Shown piece after piece: positions 35,147-42,681 of a DNA stretch of 64,000 nt. How positions within the stretch are numbered: the stretch's first letter is position 1; each line of letters opens with the position of its first letter. This stretch comes from an uncultured Acidobacteriaceae bacterium (lineage in GTDB: Bacteria > Acidobacteriota > Terriglobia > Terriglobales > Acidobacteriaceae). Where the stretch lies: positions 11,082 through 75,081 of the forward strand of contig CALFMO010000024.1 of assembly GCA_937879855.1 (NCBI GenBank), read 5' to 3'. The position numbers and the translations under genes were made by a program. The notes under the pieces were generated by a model. That model worked only from the letters and a program-made list of their open reading frames with translations, did no database searches and was not told the DNA's origin.

Positions 35147-35638
35147 TTATGCGCTGGCAGTTGCAGCCAGAGCCTTGGAAGCCTCAGCTGATTTGGACTG
35201 GCTTTGCGACTCTTTGTGTTTTACGTCGCTGCTGCGAACCTGAATGCCGCCCTTGAGCGCGGCGCCGTCTTCAACGCTAATGCGCGAGCAGGCGATGTCT
35301 CCCTGGACCGCGCCTTCGGCGCGAATATCCACACGATCGCTGCACTCGATGTTGCCGGTCACTTTGCCCATGACCACAACTTCGCGGGCGTGGATGGTGG
35401 CGTCGACCTTGCCATTGCGGCCGATGGTGACCCGGCTTTCGGGCATGGTGACCTTGCCTTCGATGCGGCCATCGATGTAGAGGGCCTCAGAGCCGCTGAC
35501 TTCGCCCTTGATGTAGAGGGTGCGGCCGATGGTGGCCTGATCCACGGGAGCGGTGACGGTCTTGATGGGGTTGTAAGCGTTGGGGTTGGAAGCCGGGGTG
35601 CCGGCCTTGGGGTTAAACGAGTCCGACGATTGAAGCAT
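35147..35638 (-). CDS. Bactofilin (polymer-forming cytoskeletal protein)
   Basis: 163 residues. A disordered N-terminus leads to the DUF583 beta-helix: TIGRTLYIKGEVSGSEALYIDGRIEGKV, VTIGRNGKVDATIHAREVVVMGKVTGNI, ADGAVQGDI-like turns, and a Lys/Ser/Ala-rich tail. Bactofilins form filaments without nucleotide and guide cell shape or wall synthesis. Length typical. No M23 peptidase neighbour, which often accompanies bactofilin. Confidence 0.92.
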   Translation of the reverse strand: MLQSSDSFNPKAGTPASNPNAYNPIKTVTAPVDQATIGRTLYIKGEVSGSEALYIDGRIEGKVTMPESRVTIGRNGKVDATIHAREVVVMGKVTGNIECSDRVDIRAEGAVQGDIACSRISVEDGAALKGGIQVRSSDVKHKESQSQSKSAEASKALAATASA

Positions 35639-35873
35639 GTGACCTTCCTTGGGTCTCCGCGCGGCGCCTCGCGCTGGCTGACGCCTGACACCTGGTCATG
35701 CGGTGATCTGAAATTTGGTGGCCTTCGGCAGTTGCTGGCCTAGTGGCCAATCTGAATATCGCACAGAGGTAAGTAGGGGCGAGAGATTACGGAAGATGGT
35801 GTACGGGTGCGGAAGGTGCCGACAATGCTTTTGAGACCGAAGAGTCTAATGAGGATTTATCGCCAGTTGCGTA

Positions 35874-36539
35874 TTAGCGAGTTGAGATTTCACGCCTGTT
35901 CGCGTTGCGCGGCCCCAGCACCATATCGATGGCTCGGCCCACGGCGGCGGGTCTCCCAGCCTGCTCGGCCAGACTCTCCAAGGTTGTCCTCTCGCGGGTC
36001 TCGAAGTATGCCAACTCGCAGGCTATTTTTCCGAGCGCCTTTACGTATGTCGTGCAGCCTACTACGAAACCGTCTAGATGGGACTGAACCTTGCTATCGA
36101 AGGCTGGGCCAATCCTTCCTTTTGTGACCAGGAGAATTGCCTTGCTAACCCCGACCTCGCTTGCTCTGTGCTTCAAACAGAGACCCTCCTCAAAAATTCG
36201 CCATAGATCATTGATTGCGCCGATTAGCGCGTCGCTGGGGGTCTGAAAGCTGCGGAGATCAGCCGATCCCACCCTTCTTAGGGGTTCGGTGGCGGCGTTC
36301 AGTGTGCTCCGCAACTCAGCATCGCAGCGAAGGGATTGGTACCGTCCGCAGGCCCACCATTTGCTCATGATTTCTTTAAACTCGGCTACAACTTCGGTAC
36401 ATATCGGGGCGGCTTGAAAGTCGCATCCCTCTGAAACGCTAAGCCAATCGCGCCAGTGGTAGACGTAGGCCCTCCTGAACCCTTTGATCTGCTCCAACAC
36501 CTGATCGGGCGTCGTCAGGACTCGCAGGGTCTCTTTCAT
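35874..36539 (-). CDS. Hypothetical protein (unrecognised family)
   Basis: About 221 residues from the ATG at 36539, which overlaps the stop of the upstream gene as ATGA, so the two are translationally coupled. The product is helical (ALIGAINDLWRIFEEGL, KVQSHLDGFVVGCTTYVKALGKIACELAYF) with scattered Cys and no signal or span. I recognise no domain. The region is less GC-rich than its surroundings by eye, which may point to acquisition. Confidence 0.6.
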   Translation of the reverse strand: MKETLRVLTTPDQVLEQIKGFRRAYVYHWRDWLSVSEGCDFQAAPICTEVVAEFKEIMSKWWACGRYQSLRCDAELRSTLNAATEPLRRVGSADLRSFQTPSDALIGAINDLWRIFEEGLCLKHRASEVGVSKAILLVTKGRIGPAFDSKVQSHLDGFVVGCTTYVKALGKIACELAYFETRERTTLESLAEQAGRPAAVGRAIDMVLGPRNANRREISTR

Positions 36540-36910
36540 TGGGAAGCAGCCGCAAACTTCGCGTCTTGGTCTTTTAGAGTCTGGTTGTCGAAGATTTCTG
36601 GTGCCTTGCACCGTCTGTGAAACATCTCTTCACCCGAGACCAAATCTCGAACGATGTAGTCAATGCCGCCGCTGTCTAGCCTTGCGACCTCAGCAATGCA
36701 AGAGTTGCGGGTGGGGCTGTAACTGACCTTAAGAATGCCTGCGCGGTAATTGCTCTCGGATTCAAACTGCTTCGCCATTTGCTGACACTTCAGATTGTGA
36801 TCGAAGATGAACTGGCTACGCCTCTGACTGCCATGCCAATATAGCGATGCTGCACCTGCTCCCACGATGAGGCCCAGCGACAAAACTGCCCAATCTCGAC
36901 GGTTGGTCAT
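36536..36910 (-). CDS. Hypothetical small membrane-anchored protein
   Basis: 124 residues: one N-terminal span (WAVLSLGLIVGAGAASLYW) then a soluble domain with three Cys (LKCQQMAKQFESE, RNSCIAEVAR, RRCKAPEIF). No family recognised. It overlaps the start of the next gene by four bases (ATGA), forming a two-gene operon of unknown role. Confidence 0.6.
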   Translation of the reverse strand: MTNRRDWAVLSLGLIVGAGAASLYWHGSQRRSQFIFDHNLKCQQMAKQFESESNYRAGILKVSYSPTRNSCIAEVARLDSGGIDYIVRDLVSGEEMFHRRCKAPEIFDNQTLKDQDAKFAAASQ

Positions 36911-37101
36911 TGTCCTGTGCTCCTATGAGGAAAATTCCATCAAATCCCTTGGAACGACGCGTCATCTGTCTGACCGATTTTGTCTCACACGTCGCAGGGT
37001 AATTATGCTACGGGACAACGAGCTATAGCAGGCGATAGCACGTTTTGACATTTATAAGTCCGCCAGTCAACCGGTCGACTATTGTCAAGGGTCCTCCGGA
37101 T

Positions 37102-39129
37102 CTATTGTGATTCCTGCAGGCTCGCTGCCATCTCTTCCCATTCCTTGATGAGTGCGGCGTGGGTGGCTTTGCACTGGTCGAGTTCCTGGGATTGGCGCTG
37201 GCTCTCTTCGGCGCTGACAAAATTCTGCAGCGCGGTTTCCAGGTTCGTGATGGCCGCTTCCGCGCGGCCGATTTCTTCTTCCAACTCGCGGATGCGATCT
37301 TCCATTTGCTTGCGCTTGATGGGATTCAGGCGCTTCTTTGGAGCTTCGGATAGGGCATGGCTCGGACCATTGCCGTTGTCCGGAGCGCTTGCAGTATCGG
37401 CTGCCGAAAAATTCCCACTTCCCCCAACGGAAGCGAGAAGTGGGGCACCCACGGTTTTGGATGGCTTTACGTCTGGAACGTCGTCGAGCGTGGGCGCGAC
37501 GTGCTGACCGCCTTGCTTGCGCCAGAGATAGTCTTCGTAGTTGCCGGGGAAGACTTCGACTTTGCCGTCCCCGATTTCGAAGACGCGCGTGGCCAGCTTG
37601 TCGATGAAGTACCGGTCGTGGGATACGAAGACGACCGTGCCGGTATATTTCACGAGCGCGTCGAGCAACACGTCTTTGGCGCGCAGGTCGAGGTGATTGG
37701 TCGGTTCGTCGAGCAGCAGAAAGTTTGCGGGATGCAGTAGCAACCGCAGCAGCGCGTAGCGTCCACGCTCTCCACCAGAGAGCACGCCAATCTTCTTAAA
37801 GACGTCGTCTTCGGAAAACAGAAAACACCCGAGCAGACTGCGCAGCTCAGTTTCGCCGGAGCCTGGAGAGGCGTCCCCGAGATCGTCGATGATGCGGGCG
37901 TCGGGATCGAGTTCCTTATATTGATCCTGTGCGAAGTAGTCGGACTGGACGTTGTGGCCAAGGCGGAATTCGCCGTGCGTCACCGGCTCAGTTCCGGCGA
38001 GCAGTTTGATCAGCGTGGATTTGCCCGCGCCGTTTACGCCGACCAGAGCGATGCGGTCGCCGCGCTCGATCATGAAATTGACGTTGCGGAAGACTTCTTT
38101 TTCAGAGCCTCCATTCTTGCCTGGATAACTCTTGGCCACGTCATCGAACTCGGCCACGATGCGGCCGCTGGGCTTCGGTTGGGGGAAAGAAAAATGGATG
38201 GTCTTTTCTTCCGGCGGAATCTCAATGCGCTCGATCTTTTCCAGTTCTTTGATGCGGCTCTGCACCTGCTTGGCCTTGGTAGCCTGGTAGCGGAAGCGGT
38301 TGATGAAGACTTCCAGTTGCTCGATGCGGTCGCGCTGGTTGCGGTAGGCGGCCTGCAGTTGCTCGTTGCGCTGGGTCTTCTGGGCGAGAAACTTGTCGTA
38401 GTTGCCGGTGTAGAACCAGAAACGCTTGTTCCAGATTTCGGCGATCTTGTTGACCGTGACGTCGAGGAAATATCGGTCGTGCGAGATCAGCACGAAGGCG
38501 TGGGGGTAGTTCTGCAGATATTCTTCGAGCCAGTTGCGGGCTTCGAGATCGAGATGGTTGGTGGGCTCGTCGAGCAACAGCAGGTTGGGTTTTTGCAAAA
38601 GAAGTTTCGCGAGCGCGAGCCGCATCTGCCAGCCGCCGGAGAATTCGTCGGTCAGGCGTGGCCAGTCTTCTTTGGTGAAACCCAAGCCCATCAGCACGCG
38701 TCCCACTTCGGCTTCGATCGAGTAGCCGTCGCGGGTGCGGAACTCGTGCTCGACCCGATGGTAGCGGTCGGCCACGGCATCGTATTCCGGACTTGTATGG
38801 TCGAGTTCCGCCATGCTGTGAGTCAGCGATTCGAGTTCGGTTTCCATGGCGCGCAGGTCGTCGAACACCGACATGCATTCGGCGAAAACACTGCGGCCTG
38901 ACAGCGTGAGGCCGTCTTGAGGAAGATATCCAGCGGACGTGCCTTTGGCGACGGTGAGCGCGCCGTAGTCGAAGGTGTCCATGCCCGCGAGGATTTTCAT
39001 GAGCGTGGATTTGCCGGTGCCGTTGCCGCCGACCAGGCCGATGCGGTCGCGGGGCGTGATGAGCCAGTCCGCGTTTTCGAAGAGAAGCTTGTGGCCGAAA
39101 CGTTTTCCAGCGCCGGAAAGCTGAATCAT
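37102..39129 (-). CDS. ABC-F family ATP-binding protein
   Basis: 675 residues, two ABC cassettes without membrane spans. Walker A: GLVGGNGTGKST and ALVGVNGAGKST. Signatures: LTDEFSGGWQMRLALAKLL and GVLSGGERGRYALLRLL. Walker B: LLLLDEPTNHLDL in the first half and FLLLDEPTNHLDL in the second. The ABC-F linker lies between them, and the C-terminus is a coiled coil (KQMEDRIRELEEEIGRAEAAI). ABC-F proteins act on ribosomes. A dispersed repeat is translated within the C-terminal spacer (37413-37450). The start MIQLSGAGKRFG is well placed. Confidence 0.94.
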   Translation of the reverse strand: MIQLSGAGKRFGHKLLFENADWLITPRDRIGLVGGNGTGKSTLMKILAGMDTFDYGALTVAKGTSAGYLPQDGLTLSGRSVFAECMSVFDDLRAMETELESLTHSMAELDHTSPEYDAVADRYHRVEHEFRTRDGYSIEAEVGRVLMGLGFTKEDWPRLTDEFSGGWQMRLALAKLLLQKPNLLLLDEPTNHLDLEARNWLEEYLQNYPHAFVLISHDRYFLDVTVNKIAEIWNKRFWFYTGNYDKFLAQKTQRNEQLQAAYRNQRDRIEQLEVFINRFRYQATKAKQVQSRIKELEKIERIEIPPEEKTIHFSFPQPKPSGRIVAEFDDVAKSYPGKNGGSEKEVFRNVNFMIERGDRIALVGVNGAGKSTLIKLLAGTEPVTHGEFRLGHNVQSDYFAQDQYKELDPDARIIDDLGDASPGSGETELRSLLGCFLFSEDDVFKKIGVLSGGERGRYALLRLLLHPANFLLLDEPTNHLDLRAKDVLLDALVKYTGTVVFVSHDRYFIDKLATRVFEIGDGKVEVFPGNYEDYLWRKQGGQHVAPTLDDVPDVKPSKTVGAPLLASVGGSGNFSAADTASAPDNGNGPSHALSEAPKKRLNPIKRKQMEDRIRELEEEIGRAEAAITNLETALQNFVSAEESQRQSQELDQCKATHAALIKEWEEMAASLQESQ
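37413..37450 (-). repeat. Palindromic repeat inserted in the ABC-F coding sequence
   Basis: On the coding strand GGGTGCCCCACTTCTCGC, then TTCCGTTGGGGGAAGTGGGAA. CCCACTTC pairs with GAAGTGGG, and the GGGTGCCCCA lead matches the intergenic element at 10754-10762. It is translated in frame as VGAPLLASVGGSGN, lying in the variable spacer before the coiled coil. Repeat-derived protein sequence is inferred. Confidence 0.5.
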
Positions 39130-39186
39130 GGGCTGGAGTTATCGTCTCATAAAAACAGTGAGCGGGACCGGGCATCAAAAGCTTTA

Positions 39187-39220
39187 ACCACTAAGGACAC
39201 TAAGGTTCACGAAGGAATGC
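39187..39220 (+). repeat. CACTAAGG/CACGAAGG dispersed repeat
   Basis: ACCACTAAGGACACTAAGG, then TTCACGAAGGAATG: direct-repeat units of the CACRRAGG family, in the gap between the Nudix and ABC-F genes. Confidence 0.65.
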
Positions 39221-39228
39221 GAAAGCAG

Positions 39229-39780
39229 CTACGGCCAGACTACCGCGGCGATCGGATCTTTCGACGAGGAAGCGGGGCGGGCGTTGCGGGGACTGGGATA
39301 GGTTCCCCAGAGTTCGTTGTGGAAGTGAATGCGCTCCAAGGCGCGGTCGATGACGTTTTCGAGTTCACGCGAATATTTTACTTCGCGACCTTTGGCCAGG
39401 CGGCGCTTGGCTTCTTCAGGGCTCACCCAGCTGGGGCGGCGATTGCCCTCGTCGGGCCGGCGCATCTGGTGGACTTCCATCAGGAAGGCTTTGATCACGA
39501 ATTCCTGCACGCCGCCGGGCTGCCAAAAAACTCCCTTGGAATGAATGTAGAGATGAAAGTGACGCGGCTCAATCGTTCCGATCGCGCCAGCCTCTTCGGC
39601 AGCCTCGCGCTCAGCAGCTTGGCTATGCGACAAGCGAGGGTCAGTCGACCCCTTGGGGAAAGTCCACTTGTTGCCGCCATTGGTATTAACTAACAGGAAC
39701 TCGATCGCGGTGCCGCGCCGGCGATAACAGATCGCAGCCACTTGCAGCGGCAATGACTTCGCGACGCGGGATGAACCCAT
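39229..39780 (-). CDS. Nudix hydrolase with atypical box
   Basis: 183 residues. Nudix core: KWTFPKGSTDPRLSHSQAAEREAAEEAGA. Against GX5EX7REUXEEXGU, the first Glu is Leu here; the REAAEEAG metal-binding part is intact. The type resembles diphosphoinositol or diadenosine polyphosphate hydrolases (PKG before the box). The C-terminus has WVSPEEAKRRLAKGREVKYSRELE. Function beyond pyrophosphohydrolysis cannot be given. Confidence 0.87.
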   Translation of the reverse strand: MGSSRVAKSLPLQVAAICYRRRGTAIEFLLVNTNGGNKWTFPKGSTDPRLSHSQAAEREAAEEAGAIGTIEPRHFHLYIHSKGVFWQPGGVQEFVIKAFLMEVHQMRRPDEGNRRPSWVSPEEAKRRLAKGREVKYSRELENVIDRALERIHFHNELWGTYPSPRNARPASSSKDPIAAVVWP

Positions 39781-39985
39781 GGGCAGCGGCCTCCTGATTC
39801 AATGCTACATGCAAGATATTTCACCTGCGTGAATGTGCAACAAAAAATGTGCACCCGGGAGGGTTACGAAAGGGTTACGTACCGTTTTGGTCTATGGGTG
39901 TCAGGTATGGATCCTTACACTGCGTGGTCGTTCGCTTTGCCCCAACCAATTCGCTCAAGAAGACAAACTTTCTGTGACAGCGGCT

Positions 39986-40026
39986 CGGCTTCGCCTTCGC
40001 GGACGGACGAATGCGTCCGTCCCTAC
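39986..40026 (+). repeat. GCTTCGCCTTCGCGGACGGACGAATG repeat
   Basis: CGGCTTCGCCTTCGCGG, then ACGGACGAATGCGTCCGTCCC, a palindrome. A near-identical element is at 41267-41309. No gene is seen in 39781-40037. Confidence 0.7.
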
Positions 40027-40037
40027 GCGCGCGCGGG

Positions 40038-40727
40038 CTACAGGCCTGCGCCATAGACGGGAATGGCCCCGCCTGTCACGTCTTTTCCCGCCTCGCTGGC
40101 GAGCCACACAATCAGGCTGGCGATAGACGTCGGTTGCACCCACGTCGAGGTGTCGGCGCCGGGCATGGCTTTGCGGTTGACGGCGGTATCGATGGTGCCG
40201 GGCAGAATTGCATTCGCGGTGATCCCGGCATCTTTGTTTTCGAGCGCGACGGTGCGGATCAGCGAAACCATTGCGGCTTTGGAAGCGCTGTAAGCGCCGA
40301 CGGTGGCGCCGGGACTCTCGGCGGCGCGGCTGCCTATGGCGATAATTCGTCCGGTCCTTGCTTTGCGCATGTGCGGGATGACCGCCCGCAGCATATGAAA
40401 TGTGGTGTTGAGGTTCATCTCGAACATTCGCTGGAATGTGGCGTCGTCGGTATCGGCAACCGTCTGGCCTCCAGCGAAGCCGCCGACGGTGTGAACCAGG
40501 ACGTCAATCTTGCCGAAGCGTGCGATAACCGAGTCAGCTGCTTTCTTGGCCGCGTCGAGGCTGTCGAGGGCGGCAGGAAGCGGGGTGAAATTGGAATGGT
40601 TGATGTCGGATTGCAGAATTTTCGGGGCGAGGCCGATCACGGCGTAGCCGGCCTCCAGAAAGGCTTGCGTAACGTGGATTCCGAGTCCCCCGTTGGCTCC
40701 GGTCACAAGGGCGGTTTTTGCAGTCAT
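40038..40727 (-). CDS. Short-chain dehydrogenase/reductase
   Basis: 229 residues from the ATG at 40727 (AGGAGC upstream). Classical SDR: TGANGGLGIHVTQAFLEAG cofactor loop, NLNTT, catalytic Ser in AIGSRAAES, and YSASKAA (Tyr-Lys). No N-terminal signal. Substrate unknown. Confidence 0.9.
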   Translation of the reverse strand: MTAKTALVTGANGGLGIHVTQAFLEAGYAVIGLAPKILQSDINHSNFTPLPAALDSLDAAKKAADSVIARFGKIDVLVHTVGGFAGGQTVADTDDATFQRMFEMNLNTTFHMLRAVIPHMRKARTGRIIAIGSRAAESPGATVGAYSASKAAMVSLIRTVALENKDAGITANAILPGTIDTAVNRKAMPGADTSTWVQPTSIASLIVWLASEAGKDVTGGAIPVYGAGL

Positions 40728-40816
40728 GGGCGAGAGCTCCTGGCTGGAACTCATCATAAACGCCCGGGTGGGTTGTTGGTGGCAGGAGATGTTTCGTCAC
40801 ACTTCGTGCTGACAAG

Positions 40817-41116
40817 CTACTGTGCGCGTGGCGATTTCGTTGTTGCAACCTGCTTGGGACGCTGCTGCGCGCGAACCTCGCGCGGTCCGCTATTTTTCTT
40901 TCGTGAGTTCGCGGCGGCAGTGATCTTGTTTTTCTTCTCGCCACTCGCTGCGGGTACCGGTTGCGACCGGTGGGCGATGGTTTTGGTTGGCTCCGGCCAC
41001 GGGTTATACCAGGTTGGGTTCACCTCTTGTTGGCCGTGGGCCGAGATCGACAAGGCCACCATCGTTGCTGCCGCAAGAAATGCACGGCTCAATATTCCGT
41101 CAACTTTTATAAGCAC
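40817..41116 (-). CDS. Small exported basic protein, unknown
   Basis: 99 residues from a GTG at 41116, which follows GGAGGTGAT. It has a signal peptide (LSRAFLAAATMVALSISAHG) and a mature part rich in Lys, Arg, Ala and Ser (SGEKKNKITAAANSRKKNSG). An open frame extends to 41305 but its start lies in a repeat. No family recognised. Confidence 0.6.
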   Translation of the reverse strand: MLIKVDGILSRAFLAAATMVALSISAHGQQEVNPTWYNPWPEPTKTIAHRSQPVPAASGEKKNKITAAANSRKKNSGPREVRAQQRPKQVATTKSPRAQ

Positions 41117-41266
41117 TTCATCACCTCCACTTGAACTGCCACTAAGGCAGCTCACGTGAGCCCTTGCGGCTCGAAGGGATAGTGAGGGTCGACGCTCGCG
41201 CGTTTCGCGGTGATCGCTGGATTGAAAAGAAAAGCACAACCGAGTTCGCGTTCCGATGCGTTCGGC

Positions 41267-41343
41267 TTCGCCTTCGCGGGACGGACGAATGCGTCCCGTT
41301 CCCACATGGCTACTGCTCGGGACAGCCGAGGTGGCTGTCGCTA
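41267..41343 (+). repeat. Two dispersed palindromes
   Basis: 41267-41309: TCGGCTTCGCCTTCGCGGG, then ACGGACGAATGCGTCCCGT, a copy of 39986-40026. 41312-41343: TCGGGACAGCCGAGGTGG with CTGTCGCTAC, related to the ACAGCCG family. They lie between the small exported gene and the hydrolase. Confidence 0.65.
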
Positions 41344-41350
41344 CGTGGGC

Positions 41351-42556
41351 TTACTGCAGGGTTTTTACCAGCCAGGGGATGATTACTTCTTTGAATATTT
41401 TCGGATCAGGCCACACTCCTACTTGGCGGCCCAGGTGGCCGCCGTGGGGATTGATCCAGGCTTCTTTGGGGACGTCGCCTTTGCTCAACAGCAGGTATTC
41501 GTCTTCGATCGGAACCTGCGTGTCGAGAACGCCCGCGATCACGAGCATGGGCGCCATTGGTTTGCCCAGCAGACCTTGGTGCACCAGCGACATTTTCGGC
41601 AGATACTCGCCCATCTCGTCGAGCGTGTGAACACTTTCGAGAATATTCATCAGCGCGGGCACCTGGTCGAACAGATATTCGCGATTGCCCAGGAGCGAGT
41701 TCATCAGGAAATCTTTCTGGAAAAATTTGTCAACCGGAGGCGACTGCGCGCTACATCCGCGGAGACGGGCGCGCTCGACGATCGCCATCTTTGTGGCCCA
41801 GTATGCTCCCCAACTCACGCCGTGCAGGGCGATCCGGTTTTTGTCGATCTCGCGCCGCGACTGCGCGTAGTCGATGACTTTAGAGAGCATGCGGTCGGAA
41901 GTTTCGCTCACCTTGATCGGAGCCTGGCCGGTGCCGGGGCCGTCGACGGCTAGGTATCCGATGCCGAAGGGCAGAATTGCGCCGAAACTTTCAGTGAGAT
42001 CTTCCTTGCGGCTATCAAGGCCATTGACCGCGATTACGAGCGGTACCGGTCCCTTGGCATTCTTCGGCAGGCGCAGATATCCGACGATCTCCTTGCCTTC
42101 GAAAGGAATGCGCACAACTTCAAGCGGCGGATCGTAAAACTTGGCATGATCGAGAAATGCTGCGATGGCTTTTTCGTACGAGCGCTGCTTGCCGGGAGAC
42201 GAAGGAATGGGCCAGCGTCCGAACGAGTAAAGGCGCCAGGCGCGGATGTAGTCGGCGTTCGCCTTGGTGGGGTCGGATTTCTCAAGCGACTTGGCTTCGT
42301 TGAAATAGCGATCGGCAACGCGCATGAAGCCGGCGGCCCACTCGTCTTTGTCGGCGGTGTGGATTGACTCGAAGGCTTCTTTGACATCCGCGGGATCGAG
42401 GCCGATCAGCGGATATTGTCCGACTTCGGCGCGGTGAATCGCTTCAGTTTTGACCTCGTCGATGGTGCGCTCGCGGCGCTCCTGAGCAAGGGCGGGGGCC
42501 GACAACGCGATTGCCAGCGAAAGCATTAACGAAGGGAATGAAAGTCTATTTTTCAT
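41351..42556 (-). CDS. Exported alpha/beta hydrolase (FrsA/DUF1100-like)
   Basis: 401 residues from the ATG at 42556 with a signal peptide (MLSLAIALSAPALAQ). A helical N-terminal part precedes the hydrolase core: VPLVIAVNGLDSRKEDL, the nucleophile elbow LHGVSWGAYWATK (Ser), an Asp in AGVLDTQVP and a His in NPHGGHLG. Probably periplasmic esterase or C-C hydrolase activity. Adjacent to and on the same strand as the TonB receptor, so a role on the imported substrate is possible (inference). Confidence 0.82.
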   Translation of the reverse strand: MKNRLSFPSLMLSLAIALSAPALAQERRERTIDEVKTEAIHRAEVGQYPLIGLDPADVKEAFESIHTADKDEWAAGFMRVADRYFNEAKSLEKSDPTKANADYIRAWRLYSFGRWPIPSSPGKQRSYEKAIAAFLDHAKFYDPPLEVVRIPFEGKEIVGYLRLPKNAKGPVPLVIAVNGLDSRKEDLTESFGAILPFGIGYLAVDGPGTGQAPIKVSETSDRMLSKVIDYAQSRREIDKNRIALHGVSWGAYWATKMAIVERARLRGCSAQSPPVDKFFQKDFLMNSLLGNREYLFDQVPALMNILESVHTLDEMGEYLPKMSLVHQGLLGKPMAPMLVIAGVLDTQVPIEDEYLLLSKGDVPKEAWINPHGGHLGRQVGVWPDPKIFKEVIIPWLVKTLQ

Positions 42557-42681
42557 GATTTGTGGTCTTCGAACAAGAATTTGCCCATAGAGACGTTGCT
42601 TGAACGTTTCTTTCACCACGATTCGCCGCACTGCCGGCTGAGAGGTAGCAAGCTTCTACGGAAGACTTGGGCTCTCCACTT

